From NCBI GenBank assembly GCA_963580285.1, contig OY757011.1, forward strand, positions 154,369,245 through 154,433,244: 64,000 nt of DNA. Direction: 5' to 3'. The translations under genes were made by a program, and so were the position numbers. Each line of letters opens with the position of its first letter. Position 1 is the first letter of the stretch. This document shows, one piece after another, positions 1 to 10,434 of the stretch. The stretch comes from Lucinisca nassula. Lineage: Eukaryota; Mollusca; Bivalvia; Lucinida; Lucinidae. The notes below the pieces were generated by a model. That model did no database searches, was not told where the DNA came from, and worked only from the letters and a program-made list of their open reading frames with translations.

Positions 1-146
1 AAGGCTGTCCCTTTCAACCCTGGAATATGGTACAGATACTTAGTGTAGGTCCTGTGATATAATTCTAGGTGCCATATATTTAGCAGAATGGACGAGCCCA
101 CTTTCAGTGATGGAAGAGTGCACTCCAGAAACCCAAGACAGTGAAT

Positions 147-740
147 GAATCAAAGCACTGACAACACTCATGCCGATTGTCTCTAAATGCAGGCTGGTCA
201 TGAACGGGGACTTGGGACTGATTCGTTTAAACTTAAGATGTTAGTAACAAATGCAAAAAAGTGTAGAACAAGATCAGCAACGTGTTGTGTGGCTTTTGAA
301 CTGAGTTTACATCGTTTGCCAGAGACAACATTTGATTCATGTGCAGATTTTACAGCTAACACTTACATGTACCCAACACTAACAAACGACGCGGCTATGT
401 TTGGGTTGATTGTTTGGCATTCTACGCGAAGTTGATAATAAGAAAAGCGCTTCAGTGCAAATGTCTACGTGACTTATCACTGACTTGACAGAATAACTTT
501 TTGTCTTGTAGAAAATAGCCGTTGTGAGATCATGGTATTCCATAAGACGGAAGAGGTTTATCCTGGAATCATACGGTGAGCTTGGCAAACAGTGTAGACC
601 AAGATCAGATGCTGCCGAACGCATCTTCTTATCAAAATCTTCATTATTTATTTGGAATTTCAGAGTTAAATGAAACAGTTTGAATCTCAGCCCAGGACTA
701 TTACTCCAACCTACACCCCACACTCTCAGTGCTTTGATTC
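147..740. mobile_element. Inverted-terminal element (family H4), full-length
   Basis: The two ends are inverted copies: GAATCAAAGCACTGA at 147 and its complement ending at 740. An arm of the hairpin core described at 5405 lies inside at 583-616. The same terminal motif recurs at 9216, 60773 and 63219. No protein is encoded; the short open frames here have no recognisable product. This is probably a MITE of about 594 bp. No clear target duplication is visible. Confidence 0.55.
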
Positions 741-983
741 TGAAACCAAACGCACCATGCCCTTAAGCTAAAAAGGTTAAGTCAATCAACCGTGACGTTC
801 GGTTACCAGTCCGGCCACGTCGATCCTGTGCACCACCCTCACACCAGTACGAATAGAAACCACATGTTCAGGATCAAACTTTTGATGTGTAATGTAAGGT
901 CGTGCCTAGAAAAGAAGAAACTGAAATTTGTTCTCAAAAAAGCATTTAGTGAGAGCGTATTGTAACATTTTTCATTAAAGGAT

Positions 984-1850
984 CGTAAGCGTGCCCTTGG
1001 ATAGTTAGAAGCTGGTTGTAAAGCGGGTGACTTTGACTCTGATTTTGGATGCCACAGGTGTGTGATCTATCGTCTATTGGAGCGACATCTTACTATATAC
1101 AGAAGACGCTAGTAGACGTCGATGTAGCGGAAGACCGACTGTCAGACGCATATGCGAAACAGATTTCCGCCCGCAGCTGCTACACTGTACCTGTAGATAA
1201 ACAAAGGGTCTCAACTACGGACTAATAAGCACTGACACTGATCGTCACAATTATGCAATGCACGTTTGAGAGCTAGACGTCCCTGTCGTGACCAAAGTTA
1301 ACGCGTCGACACAGTACTGAACACTTACGCTAGTACATGAAATACGTAAATTGGTGTCTCAGCGACTGACATATGTGTTTCAGTGACAAATCGCACTTCA
1401 GCGTGAATCACGCCGGTTGTCGTTTCCGGGTGTTTCGACGTATAGGTGTAAGGTATGCTGAGGCGACGCGTTCGTAATAAAGCATGACATATCGGGTGAA
1501 ATAAGCGTAATTGTGTGGCGAGCTATTGGGTGTAGTTAGCGAACGCTGTTTAGTGTCATTAAGAACATTCAAGATCATAGCTGAGACGTGGGTTGAACAG
1601 CGAGACGTTACATCAATCAAGTGCTTCGGGTTCACATGGTTCCATTTATTTGTTTACGCTCAGAATCCGGGATATCTTATCCAGCAGGATTACAAGCGGG
1701 CTTATAGTGCTGTTCTTACTCAGAATGTCTTCAAGCCAATGGAATTAATGTACTGGACTAGCCAGCCTTTCTCCTCCGATCTCTTTCCCATAGAGTATCT
1801 TTGGGTAGAGGTGTCCACAACCGACCAGACAAAAACTGTTACTTAAGCCC
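984..1850 (+). pseudogene. Tc1-like (DD34E) transposase relic
   Basis: Three-frame reading recovers a decayed Tc1/mariner transposase with many stops and frameshifts. In order: an N-terminal helix-turn-helix-like stretch (RALG, LEAGC, CHRCVIYRLLERH) at about 984-1095; LRARRPCR near 1268-1292; FSDKSHFSVNHAG at about 1379-1417; LTARRYINQVLR near 1592-1628; QQDYKRAYSA at about 1682-1711; PIEYLW near 1787-1804. Candidate catalytic residues are Asp at 1385-1387, Asp at 1688-1690 and Glu at 1793-1795. The last two are separated by exactly 34 residues in one frame, which is the Tc1 spacing. The C-terminal GVHNRP follows after a frameshift. The enzyme would have cut and pasted a Tc1 element at TA sites. 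No Tc1 terminal repeats were found. The relic ends where the next element starts at 1848. It is certainly non-functional. Confidence 0.88.
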
Positions 1851-2067
1851 CTGTCACACTATGCCGCGTTTTCACTGCGATGGGACGGCGTTGTTTAATT
1901 TTTCAGAACGCCGCGAGATCGCAAGAAATATGGGATATTTTTGTGAACATGGACCTGTTATGGCGTCCCTACAGCGACCAAGACGTTGCTACGGAGCTTA
2001 CATGGCGATCTATCGCGATCCTGCGGCATTCTTGATGGCGATTGTATGCGCTCTCACGGCGCTTCCT

Positions 2068-2150
2068 CTGCGCTTTTACGGCGCTCACAATGCGTGCACT
2101 GCGCTTTTACGGCGCTCTCAATGCGTGCACTGCGCTTTTACGGCGCTCAC
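2068..2150. repeat. 31-bp minisatellite, about 2.7 copies
   Basis: CTGCGCTTTTACGGCGCTCA followed by AATGCGTGCA is repeated at 2068, 2099 and (partial) 2130 with one or two changes. It lies in the GC-rich subterminal part of the surrounding TIR element. Confidence 0.85.
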
Positions 2151-2201
2151 ATGTTGAAGACGTTCTCAAAGTGTAAACAGACATCTTCATCAGTCGAACA
2201 G

Positions 2202-2427
2202 TTTTGTTTGATTTGAGGTTTAACGTCCCATCAACACATTATAGGTCATTTTGGATACGTTGCTGCTAATTTTGTGGGACTTTTACCCGACATTGAGATG
2301 AAATGACATTTAAATCTCTGTCACCCAATGAAACTAATAGGGTTAATAAGCACGGATGGTCCGACTCGCGCCCCTTTGCATGGGCAAGCTCAGATCCTCT
2401 AAGCGGTTTACCAGTACTCGTGTGCCG
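2202..2427 (-). mobile_element. SINE family S3, truncated
   Basis: S3 polarity is set by its A-rich tail, which on the minus strand ends ACGTTAAACCTCAAATC then AAAC units. This copy starts at the tail (T-rich on the plus strand, 2202) and stops inside the body after the ACCAGTACTCGTGTG stretch, so its 5' part is missing. It faces the second S3 copy at 2569-2900. Confidence 0.8.
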
Positions 2428-2568
2428 TCGGAAGCAAGTCCACCGCAATCACCGCAAGCAGGAGCAAGTCCACCGCCATTACCTTACCAGGAATGAGTCA
2501 CCTCAGAAGTAGGTTTTTCGGGATAGTACACAATCAAACTCTACTCCAGCCACTGTTTATACAAGCGG

Positions 2569-2900
2569 GCGGCCCCCCCTCCCATCGGGACTGGAAGAAA
2601 TAGATGGGCCGCATAATGCTTCCTAGCAGAGCTGAAACCGACCTCACACGAGTACTGGTAAACCGCTTAGAGGGTCTAAGCCTGCCCAGGCAAAGCGGTG
2701 CGAGATACGTATAAACTCTATAAGTGTAAACATGCTTATACGTGTAAACTCTATTGGTTTCATTGGGCGACAGGGCTTGAGATGTCATTTCATCTCAAAG
2801 TCGGGTAAAAGTCCCACAGAATTGGAAGCAACGTCTCCAAAATGACCTATACAGTGTTGACTGGGACGTTAAATATCAAATAAATCAATCAGTTAATCAA
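2569..2900 (+). mobile_element. SINE family S3, near full-length, perfect 12-bp TSD
   Basis: The copy begins in the GC-rich head (CGGCCCCCC), runs through the body (GTACTGGTAAACCGCTTAGA, CAATGAAACCAATAG complement) and ends in the A-rich tail. TTATACAAGCGG occurs on both sides (2557-2568 and 2901-2912). This marks target-primed retrotransposition into the surrounding TIR element. No tRNA-like A/B boxes were recognised in the head, so its RNA origin is open. Confidence 0.9.
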
Positions 2901-3369
2901 TTATACAAGCGGAGCTTATACGGCGTTGTAGGAGACCTCTGTGCGCCCCTGCTGAGCTCCTGTAGCATTGTAGGAGACCTTACTGCGCTGCTATGGCAAC
3001 CTTACGGCGACCCCACTGCGCTCTGATCAGAATGCCGAGCGACGGCGTTTGTTTTGAGCATGCTCAAAATGCGCGCCGTCGCCTGGCGTTCTATGTGATC
3101 CCAACGCGTTTACTGGCGACGCCACTGCGTTGCTACGGCGATGTTTGCGATCGTACTGCGCGCACTTCGGCGTTCTGCATTTTTCTTGGACGCCGTGAGA
3201 ACGCAGCCCTGGTGTGACAGGGGTTTTATGGACAGTAGCATTGTTAAAACTTGAAGTTTAATGTTTGGTTTTGAAAACGTAAATAGTTTCTTTCAAAAAT
3301 TTTAAACATCGAATGGCGTTTCATAATACCACCGGTCTATAGACATCTGCAAACATATCATATATTGGA

Positions 3370-3530
3370 GTGAGTGAGTGTTTGAGTTTTATGTCCCACC
3401 AACAGCTAAGGTCATACGGAGACGGGACCTGGGTTAAAAGACTCATCCGAAAGTCTGGAGAAGCCCTGGATCCATCCTGCGACCCCTGGTTTACAAGACG
3501 TAGCGTTACCACTGCACCACGGAGGCTTCC
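3370..3530 (-). mobile_element. tRNA-derived SINE family S1, perfect 13-bp TSD
   Basis: On the minus strand the copy starts GAAGCCTCCGTGGTGCAGTGG (A-box region), has a B-box-like stretch, and ends GGGACATAAAACTCAAACAC then CTCACT units. The target duplication ATCATATATTGGA is at 3357-3369 and 3531-3543. The open frames over it are not genes. Confidence 0.92.
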
Positions 3531-3654
3531 ATCATATATTGGAATTTGCAGAACTACCTTTCTAAATTTTACGCTCTTTTTAGAAAGGTTTTCTGTAAGT
3601 TTTCACAGTGTTGTGATTTTCTCATAGAATCTGTCATTTCAGTGCCTTTGGCCC

Positions 3655-4130
3655 TTTGATCTATTTCTAGCTCTGGTGGCCATTTTGTTAATCTGAGCTA
3701 TTTTGGTAAAGGGTGACCTAACCAACATCCCTAGGAAGTCTGATTTGAAATTTGCCCAGGGGTATTTAGGACTTATTGTTTAAAGATTTTTTTTTTTATT
3801 TTAAGTTCTGGTGGCCATCTTGTTCATTTGAGCTAAACTATTTTAGCTATTTTTGGCAGAACCAATCTAAGCAACTTTCCTGTTAAGTTTGAATCAAACT
3901 GGTCCAGGGGTTTGGGAGGAGTTCGCATTTAGAGCACATTGTAGATGTATTTCTATTTGCAGCTCAGAGCGAAACAGTTTTAGGTATTTAGTTAGAGGGC
4001 CACCTAAGCAATATTCTTATGGTGTTTGAATGAAACTGGTCCCGAGGTATATAAGCAGTTGCTGCTTGTTTAGTGTTGGTGGCCATCTTGTTCATCAGAG
4101 TGATTTAGGATGAGTTAACAAACAAATTGT
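3655..4130 (+). repeat. Diverged tandem core related to element X2
   Basis: Three or four degenerate units each contain AGCTCTGGTGGCCATTTTGTT-type sequence followed by a GGTAAAGGGTGACC-type stretch (about 3667, 3805, 4075). This is the same core unit as the well-preserved 145-bp array at 22380-23940, so this is an older copy. The HINE-like 5' end is not recognisable here. Confidence 0.6.
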
Positions 4131-4199
4131 TGACACCACACAACACACGACATACCGCGCACAACACACGACAGACATTGACTGATCACAAGACATTGT

Positions 4200-5321
4200 T
4201 GCTTAGGCTGAAATCATGGCCCACAGAGTGTTCAAAGGCATTCTTGACAATGGAGGGGACATAACTCTGCCACTATAATCGCTGATCCAATCTGCCCCAT
4301 TTTCAAACTCGTCTGAGATTTTATCCAGGTCATTATTATCTGCAAGTGTCATGAAGATTCAACAAAAAATGAAGAAGCTACACTGTTCACGGAGTCGATC
4401 ATGGCCATTTGGACAATCAAGAGGATGTTACTCTGATACTTTTGGGCCAACTGACCCATTTTAGGACTTGTCCAAGATATTATGCATGTCACTGTTATCT
4501 GCATTTAAGTTTCATGAAGATAAAAAAAAAAATGAAGAAGCTATGCTCTTCAAGGTCAAAATGGCCATTTTGAGAATCATGGGGACGTAGCTCTGCCATT
4601 GTTGGTTGGATCTGACATATACTCGAGCAGGTCCAAGATTTTATGCATGTCAATACGATCGGCAAGTTTCATGCAGATCAAACAAAAAATTAAGCAGCTG
4701 AGGTGTTCACAAGGTCAAAAACATGCCATTTTGAGAATCAAAAGGATGTAACTCTGCTATGTTTGGTCTGATCTGGCCCATTTTCAAAATCGTCCAAGAT
4801 TTTATGCATGTCATTGTTTCCTGCAAGTTTCATCCAGATATGACAAAAATTAAGAAGCTATGCTCTTCACAAGGTAAAAAATGGCCGTTTTTGAGAATCA
4901 AGGGGACGTAACCCTGCTATCATTGGTCTGATCTGACCCCTTTTCAAACCAATCCCAGATTTTATGCATGATATTGTTATCTGCAAGTTTCATTAAGATC
5001 CGACAAAACAATAAGAAGCTACAAAGGTAAAAAATTGCAGAATCAAGGGGATGTAACTCTGCTCCGATCTGAGAACTATTTTCAAACTCTTCCGAGATTT
5101 TATGCAAGTAATTGTTATCTGCAAGTTTCATTAAGATAAAAAATGAAGAAGGTACGCTGTTCACACGATGTACCAGTAAGTCCGATTTGACCCATTTTCA
5201 AATTGGTCGTAGATTATTGCATATCAATGTTTTCTGCAAATTTCAATAAGATCCGACAAAAAATGAAGAAGCTACACTGTTGACAACAGTATCCCCCAGC
5301 CACACAAAGTTTGTGAGGGGT
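4200..5321 (+). repeat. About 160-bp tandem array with terminal hairpin
   Basis: Six to seven diverged units carry AGAATCAAGGGGATGTAACTCTG-like sequence (near 4240, 4417, 4573, 4733, 4893, 5038) and TTTTATGCATGTCA. The array ends in a stem-loop at 5292-5321, where CCCC...CACACAAA pairs with TTTGTGAGGGG. Layout (tandem core, then 3' hairpin) matches the other HINE-like elements. The open frame at 4898-5164 (minus) is a repeat by-product. Confidence 0.65.
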
Positions 5322-5404
5322 ATTAATAATTATGCAGCAATTGCAAAGAGTTCAACCAATCAAAGTATAAACATTTCCATGCAGCTTGAAGTTACAAACA
5401 GTCA

Positions 5405-5582
5405 TTAACCCATATCCTGTTGTTCATTACAACCCCTACCTTTGCAAATAGTGTAGATCAAGATCAAATTGCTTCTGAAGAAGCCTTCCGATAAGGATCT
5501 ACACTGTCGTTCACTGTGTGAACAAAAACATAGTATCATGTTATCTGATTGGTGTAATTAAATTATTCAGCAGGATAAGGGT
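5405..5582 (-). mobile_element. Palindrome-centred MITE family H1
   Basis: The copy is bounded by TTAACCCATATCCTG and CAGCAGGATAAGGGT. Its centre is the shared hairpin core, GCAAATAGTGTAGATC... paired with ...GGATCTACACTGT around CTTCTGAAGAAG. It is in the opposite orientation to the copies at 7783 and 8960. Confidence 0.75.
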
Positions 5583-6472
5583 AAATGAAGGTAAACAAAC
5601 CTGGATAATGGTAAGAGTGTTGCATGTCTCTTGGTAGGAGTCACACTAGATGACCTGTCTGTGTACCCTATCCTAACAGGCCCACCGGTCCTTGGGCTCA
5701 TACCAACTATCTCAAGATGTAACATGGTGCCTATGCCATTGTCTAGGAAATCCACAGTGATATATAATCAACAAAAACCATCATATTTTCAGTATGTTGC
5801 TGAAACGAATTAATCCACTTTGTGAAGCTATCAAAACGACACATAATTTTTCACATTTTTTATTTGTTTGCAGTATTTGTTTATTTCCTTGACCTTATGA
5901 AGCCCCACAACATTCAATGAGCACGGATATAAATTATCACTGATAAGAAATAAATTCTGACAAGTAAATACCCTGCTATTTACAACTCTATTCAAAGCCC
6001 CAATAAAATGCTTATTTAAAACATTTTATTCCATTATTTATTACCATAGAATTACTTGTTATGTAAATATTAAGAAACAATATCTGCTACCAAACTCTCC
6101 TCTTCAGAACACAGAACTATTTCCCTATTACTGGAATGATTCCCCAAACAATGAATTGTAATATATAATCTAAATACTGAACTTCCTTCCTATCTTTGAA
6201 TATAAACACTGATATGAATTTAAATTTTCCAATAAAACACCTTAGTAATCAATCAATCAATCATAATAACACCGACTCTAACTTCTCTTCGAGTATAGAT
6301 ATTAGAATATGGTTCAATATGTATGTATACTTCATTAAAGAACAAACTGTCACCTTTCTAAACATATAAACATTTATTTCCGATTCACCAATTTCAATGT
6401 AAAGAATTTCAAAACCATATCTTACATATTCAATAACCGTTCCAATCCTCTTTACTTACTGCTAGCATAGCA
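5583..6472. other. AT-rich stretch with nothing recognised
   Basis: No coding frame with recognisable motifs, no clear repeat family and no RNA gene were seen. Open frames of about 60 codons on both strands overlap each other and show no features. Confidence 0.5.
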
Positions 6473-6810
6473 TTAACCCATTTTGTACTGAATGGAATCT
6501 TCCACTTTATATTGGAGAATTTTTTAACCCATTTTGTACCAGAAACCCCAAAACAGATACCATGGCAAACAGTGCAGGCCCAGATCAGACACGGTGCTGC
6601 GTCTGATCAGGGCCTACACTGTTTGCAAAAAGATTAGCCATTTTGCAAATAAATTTTGAAGAAAACCCAACCTGACACCCCAAAATTTTGAAATGGACTC
6701 ATCTATATATAAGGAAGAAGATTCCATTTGGTCCACCTGATTTTAGATGGTTGGACTTTCTGCAAACAGTGAAGGCCCTCATCAGATATCCAATTCTACA
6801 GCTTCTAATC
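6473..6810. mobile_element. Cluster of MITE family H2 (one full copy, two fragments)
   Basis: A fragment starts TTAACCCATTTTGTACTGAATGG at 6473. A near-full copy spans about 6525-6734 with the hairpin core at 6568-6629. Half of another core lies at 6760-6790. H2 differs from H1 in its flanks (AACCCATTTTGTACC... and ...GGAAGATTCCATTTGGT) but has the same kind of hairpin. Confidence 0.75.
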
Positions 6811-6829
6811 TGGCCGGGCCCCAAGATAA

Positions 6830-7058
6830 TTAAACTTTTTTCATGCTAAACTCACTTGAGCATGAAATTTATCTTGCTCATAAATTTTAAAATGCCAACA
6901 TTTGTTGGCACTTTAAAATTTATCAGCAAGATAAATAACATTCTACGCTGATCTGCAGAGCAAGAATATTGCCTGATTTGTTTGTATTGTAATAGGTATG
7001 GGCATTACAAATTTCAGCTCAGCTGAGTTGAGCATGAAAAATGTTTTATAACCTTGGG
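6830..7058. mobile_element. MITE family F with long inverted ends
   Basis: CCAAGATAATTAAACTTTTTTCATGC at the left is the inverted counterpart of GAGCATGAAAAATG...TTTTATAACCTTGG at the right. A second inverted pair (ATGCCAACATTTGTTGGCA) is at the centre. A second copy is at 31924-32169. Confidence 0.75.
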
Positions 7059-7187
7059 ACTTGCACTGTTTGCCATTGACCTGTTTTGGAGTTTGGAGTT
7101 GCCTGTATACATTACGATAACACATCCGTGTGACATAGTGCATTCTTTCATTTCTCCGGAACGGCTACATTTCTGATGAAAATCAGT

Positions 7188-7395
7188 GACTTTTTTCTTA
7201 TTTATACTGCAAACAAAGGTTTTGGGTGCTCGTTAGAACCGCCTCATTGAGGCGGTTCTAACGAGTACCCACAACCTATGTCTTGGAGCAGAAATAAGAA
7301 AAGGAATGTATACCCCCGTGAACCCCATTTTTCTCTATATAAAGTGGGGTTTAGGGGGGTCTTTGTTACACGGACATTGTTTTCGTGATGAAAAT
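7188..7395 (+). mobile_element. Palindromic element family P, 5'-truncated
   Basis: The central palindrome (GCTCGTTAGAACCGCCTC / GAGGCGGTTCTAACGAG) is at 7225-7266. It is followed by the right arm (AGAAATAAGAAAA, a GTGGGGTTTAGGGGGGTC stretch, and GTTTTCGTGATGA). The left arm is missing compared with the full copies at 51688 and 59745. Confidence 0.8.
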
Positions 7396-7478
7396 TGGTT
7401 AATCTTTGCCAGTAACCCTCACACTCCTGAATTTCCAAAGTGGTCTGTTCACTCTTTGATTCCGGACATGTCTTTGTC

Positions 7479-7645
7479 TTTGTTTGTTTGATTTGAGGTT
7501 TAACGTCCTCGTCAACACTGTAAAGGTCATTTTGGAGACGCTGCTTCCAATTTTGTGGGACTTTTACCCGAAATTGAGATGAAATGACATCTCAAGCCCT
7601 GTCGCCCAATGAAACCAATAGGGTCTATTAGCATGGACGGTCCGC
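7479..7645 (-). mobile_element. SINE family S3, 5'-truncated, 9-bp TSD
   Basis: The T-rich tail complement starts at 7479 and the body stops at GCATGGACGGTCCGC. GTCTTTGTC flanks both sides (7470-7478 and 7646-7654). Confidence 0.85.
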
Positions 7646-7782
7646 GTCTTTGTCAATAGGGTTTTCAGTCAAAATCATAAACAGACTGGCAAATAGTGAC
7701 CATGTTGAGACAGCTCAGCATGAGCTGGGCGTCCAACGGATATTGGCTTACAGTTGGACAAGGCCTACTGTCCTTGCAGCAG

Positions 7783-7999
7783 TTAACCCTTATCTTGCTG
7801 AATATTCATTTAAGCCTCACCCATTTCTGTCTATCAACCAATCAAATTTCTTGATGTAATTTATTGCTACAAATTCATAAACTGAATGCCAAACAGTGTA
7901 GATCCTGATCAGATGGCTTCTTCAGAAGCCATCTGATCTGGATCTACACTGTTTCCAAAGATAGGGGTTGTCGTGAACAGCATGTTAAGAGTTAAGGGT
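7783..7999 (+). mobile_element. MITE family H1, full-length
   Basis: The copy runs from TTAACCCTTATCTTGCTGAA to GTTAAGGGT. It contains ATTCATTTAAGCC and CAACCAATCA blocks and the hairpin core at 7889-7956, with arms meeting at CTTCTTCAGAAG. It is nearly identical to the copy at 8960. Confidence 0.85.
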
Positions 8000-8959
8000 A
8001 GAGGAGGGTTGTTATTATTTCTTCTGTTTCTACACTTCCATTCATTTTCCTCTTTCTCCTCTGTCCCTCACTTTCATCTCCTCTTCTATCTCTGCTCTCT
8101 TCTCCCTTTCTCAGGGACAGTCAACACAAAATGACCCACAAGGCTTGAGGTGTCATTAACCCATTGCATGCGGGAATCCCCTAAAGGGGTACCTTGGCTC
8201 TGAGCCGCTCACGCTGATAAAATTGTTTATCCAAAAGGCACTGCTTATATCCAATAAAAACGGTTGGTGTATCTGCCAGGACACCGTAACTACCAGAACC
8301 AACATGTAATGTCATTGTAATCTGGTCAAGTGACTCAGGTATGGACCCATGTGTAACATAACTTTTTTCCCACTTAAATGTTGGTATTTTCAGATATGCC
8401 ATTCAGATTTATTCAAAACTGTTGGTGTGGGGTGTTTTGGATGGGTCTGTGCGATTCAATGGACCCAAAAAGTCTTATTACCATTTAATTGTTTCGCTAC
8501 TGACCTTAATAACTATTGCCCAAACATTTGAATCAGAGTTTGAGATTTGAAATGTTCTTTCTTATTCTATTTTATTGCATATAAGGATATGCTTAATAAA
8601 CCAATCCATGGAAATATAACAAAAGTCCAAATTTTCCTAATAAAACATAGCAAAGCAAGTAATGCGATACTGTCCTGTACTGCCTGTCTGGTATCACCAT
8701 AGTATTGCAATACATTTTTTTTCTTTGACCGTACCCAGCTCTACCGAGTGAGCGCATGCAGTTTAAAATGGTTTCTTTATATTTGTGACGAAGCAATTAA
8801 ACAACAAGGCCTGAAAATCAATCAAAAAATTAAATGAATTTTCAAAAATATATTAAAGCCTTACCAGGTCATACAAAACATGACATAGAAAATAAACATG
8901 GTCAAAAGGCCCTAAACTGCTCACCTGATGTAGCCAAATGTTCATTTTCTCAGTCAGGA
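8000..8959. other. Mostly unassigned; pyrimidine tract and a MITE end
   Basis: 8003-8118 is a strongly pyrimidine-biased tract. 8158-8198 (CATTGCATGCGGGAATCCCC then TAAAGGGGTACC) is the inverted counterpart of 36693-36738, so both are ends of an undefined repeat. No coding signal was seen in the rest. Confidence 0.45.
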
Positions 8960-9172
8960 TTAACCCTTATCTTGCTAAATATTCATTTAAGCCACACCCA
9001 TTTCTGTCTATCAACCAATCAAATTACTTGTTGTAATTAATTGCTACAAATTCATAAACTGAATGCCAAACAGTGTAGATCCTGATCAGTTGGCTTCTTC
9101 AGAAGCCATCTGATCTGGATCTACACTGTTTCCAAAGATAGGGGTTGTCGTGAACAGCATGATAAGAATTAA
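8960..9172 (+). mobile_element. MITE family H1, full-length
   Basis: Same structure as 7783-7999, with the hairpin core at 9065-9133. Divergence is mostly at the last bases. Confidence 0.85.
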
Positions 9173-9213
9173 GACTGACATTGCCCACAACCAAATAAAA
9201 CCCAAAACAAAAT

Positions 9214-9440
9214 CATTAATCAAAGCACTAACAGCACTTACAGTAAACATTCTGAAAATTCAGACACCTTGAGGATTTGTTGTAATTCTCCAAAAGTTTT
9301 TAAGAAATTTGTTTCACGATCCAGCAAGGAGTCCTGAAAGTGCAGAAAAAATGGCAAACAAAGCGGCTCCATTAGTAGTCTGATCTTGGTCTGCACTGTT
9401 TGCTTAGGCCTGTCTGCCCCAATACTTAGGATCATTACAG
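9214..9440 (+). mobile_element. H4 end followed by MITE family H3
   Basis: AATCAAAGCACTAACAGCAC at 9216 matches the H4 terminus. H3 follows from ATTCAGACACCTTGAGG to GGATCATTACAG, with a degraded hairpin core at 9354-9400 ending CTGCACTGTTTGC. Other H3 copies are at 30794 and 35109. Confidence 0.65.
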
Positions 9441-9471
9441 TATGAGTCAATTGTCTCTGTGTGTAGGGTGA

Positions 9472-9758
9472 AACAAGAGCATCGCATGCGGGTGCCAACG
9501 CTCGACTGCAGTTTCTTTTAGAAAACAAAAATTCTAAGTCGAAAAATGGGCATAACTGTGCCAAATATATTTTGAGGGTTACCACACCTATTTGTATGAC
9601 CGTATGAGTTCCCCTTTAGTTAATGAACAACTAATCCGAGTTTCAAGTAAATATGTTCAGTAATGACAGAGATATTACAAAATGTCCAAATTTTTGCATG
9701 ACGACGCCAGAGCTATGACAATACCGCTTCATTTTCTTCGAAAAGAGCCGAGCTAAAA
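9472..9758 (+). mobile_element. Short HINE-like element E, no tandem core
   Basis: The 5' end ACAAGAGCATCGCATGCG and the 3' end GAGCCGAGCTAAAAA match the end signatures of X and Y (ACAAGAG... and ...GAGCTAAAAA). A short subterminal inverted repeat is present (GCTCG at 9500, CGAGC at 9749). A GACGACG word lies in the 3' third at 9700. There are no terminal inverted repeats and no coding. Confidence 0.6.
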
Positions 9759-9857
9759 ATGGTCCTGAACAGGAAATTTAACTTTTTCTTTTAACCCTAA
9801 ATATTATTCCTGTATTGAATGGCCATACTAGGTAAATCCTGATTATCTCCTGCATCT

Positions 9858-10101
9858 GGGGCCAGTTGTTCAAAGCATGGTTAGCTTAACGAGCTCGTTA
9901 GTGGTCAAATTGTTAACTGTTCTGGCAAGTTTAATATCTAAAATTTTGTCATTTTTGCTGATAAAATGTGAGCAGCTTTTGCATATGCAAAAGCTCCTCA
10001 CATTTTTTCAGCAAAAATTTTAGCATATTTGCCATATTTTGTGATCAAAGTTTTAACAATTTGTTAACTAATGACGTTGTTAGTTTTGAACAACTGGCCC
10101 C
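9858..10101. mobile_element. MITE with GGGGCCAGTTGTTCAAA inverted ends
   Basis: GGGGCCAGTTGTTCAAA at 9858 is inverted in TTTTGAACAACTGGCCCC ending at 10101. The centre is a second hairpin, GTGAGCAGCTTTTGCAT / ATGCAAAAGCTCCTCAC. Length is 244 bp. Confidence 0.85.
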
Positions 10102-10434
10102 TGGTCTTTTTGCCAATGTCCCAGCATATGCCCAGAGACAATGTCTTACAGCACTCTACCGTCACTCAAACAAATCGCTAGAGTTAACCCTTTCCCACTC
10201 AGATACGTCTTTTTACGTCTTTGTCTGAACCCCCCCGACCCCTTTTTGAGCCCCAGAACCACCTAAAATCTGCATTCCCCACCCATGGACAGCTATGTTT
10301 GCATTAGGATTAGTTGTCCTAAAAAGTGGCCTGTTTTTTCGCGCAGCTCCCCACTAAAAATATACCTATGAGGCGTTTGAAGGGGGGTAGCCCCCCTCAC
10401 TGCCAAAACAAGAGGGCCATGATGGCCCTGGATC

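Larger units (their letters stand above)
1848..3223. mobile_element. Non-autonomous TIR element with GC-rich ends, hosting two SINEs
   Basis: The ends are inverted: CCCCTGTCACAC at 1848-1859 and GTGTGACAGGGG at 3212-3223. Subterminal DNA on both sides is rich in ACGGCG/CTGCG words. There is no coding capacity. Two copies of SINE family S3 sit inside, one in each orientation (2202-2427 and 2569-2900), so the original element was about 800 bp. No target-site duplication was recognised. Confidence 0.7.
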
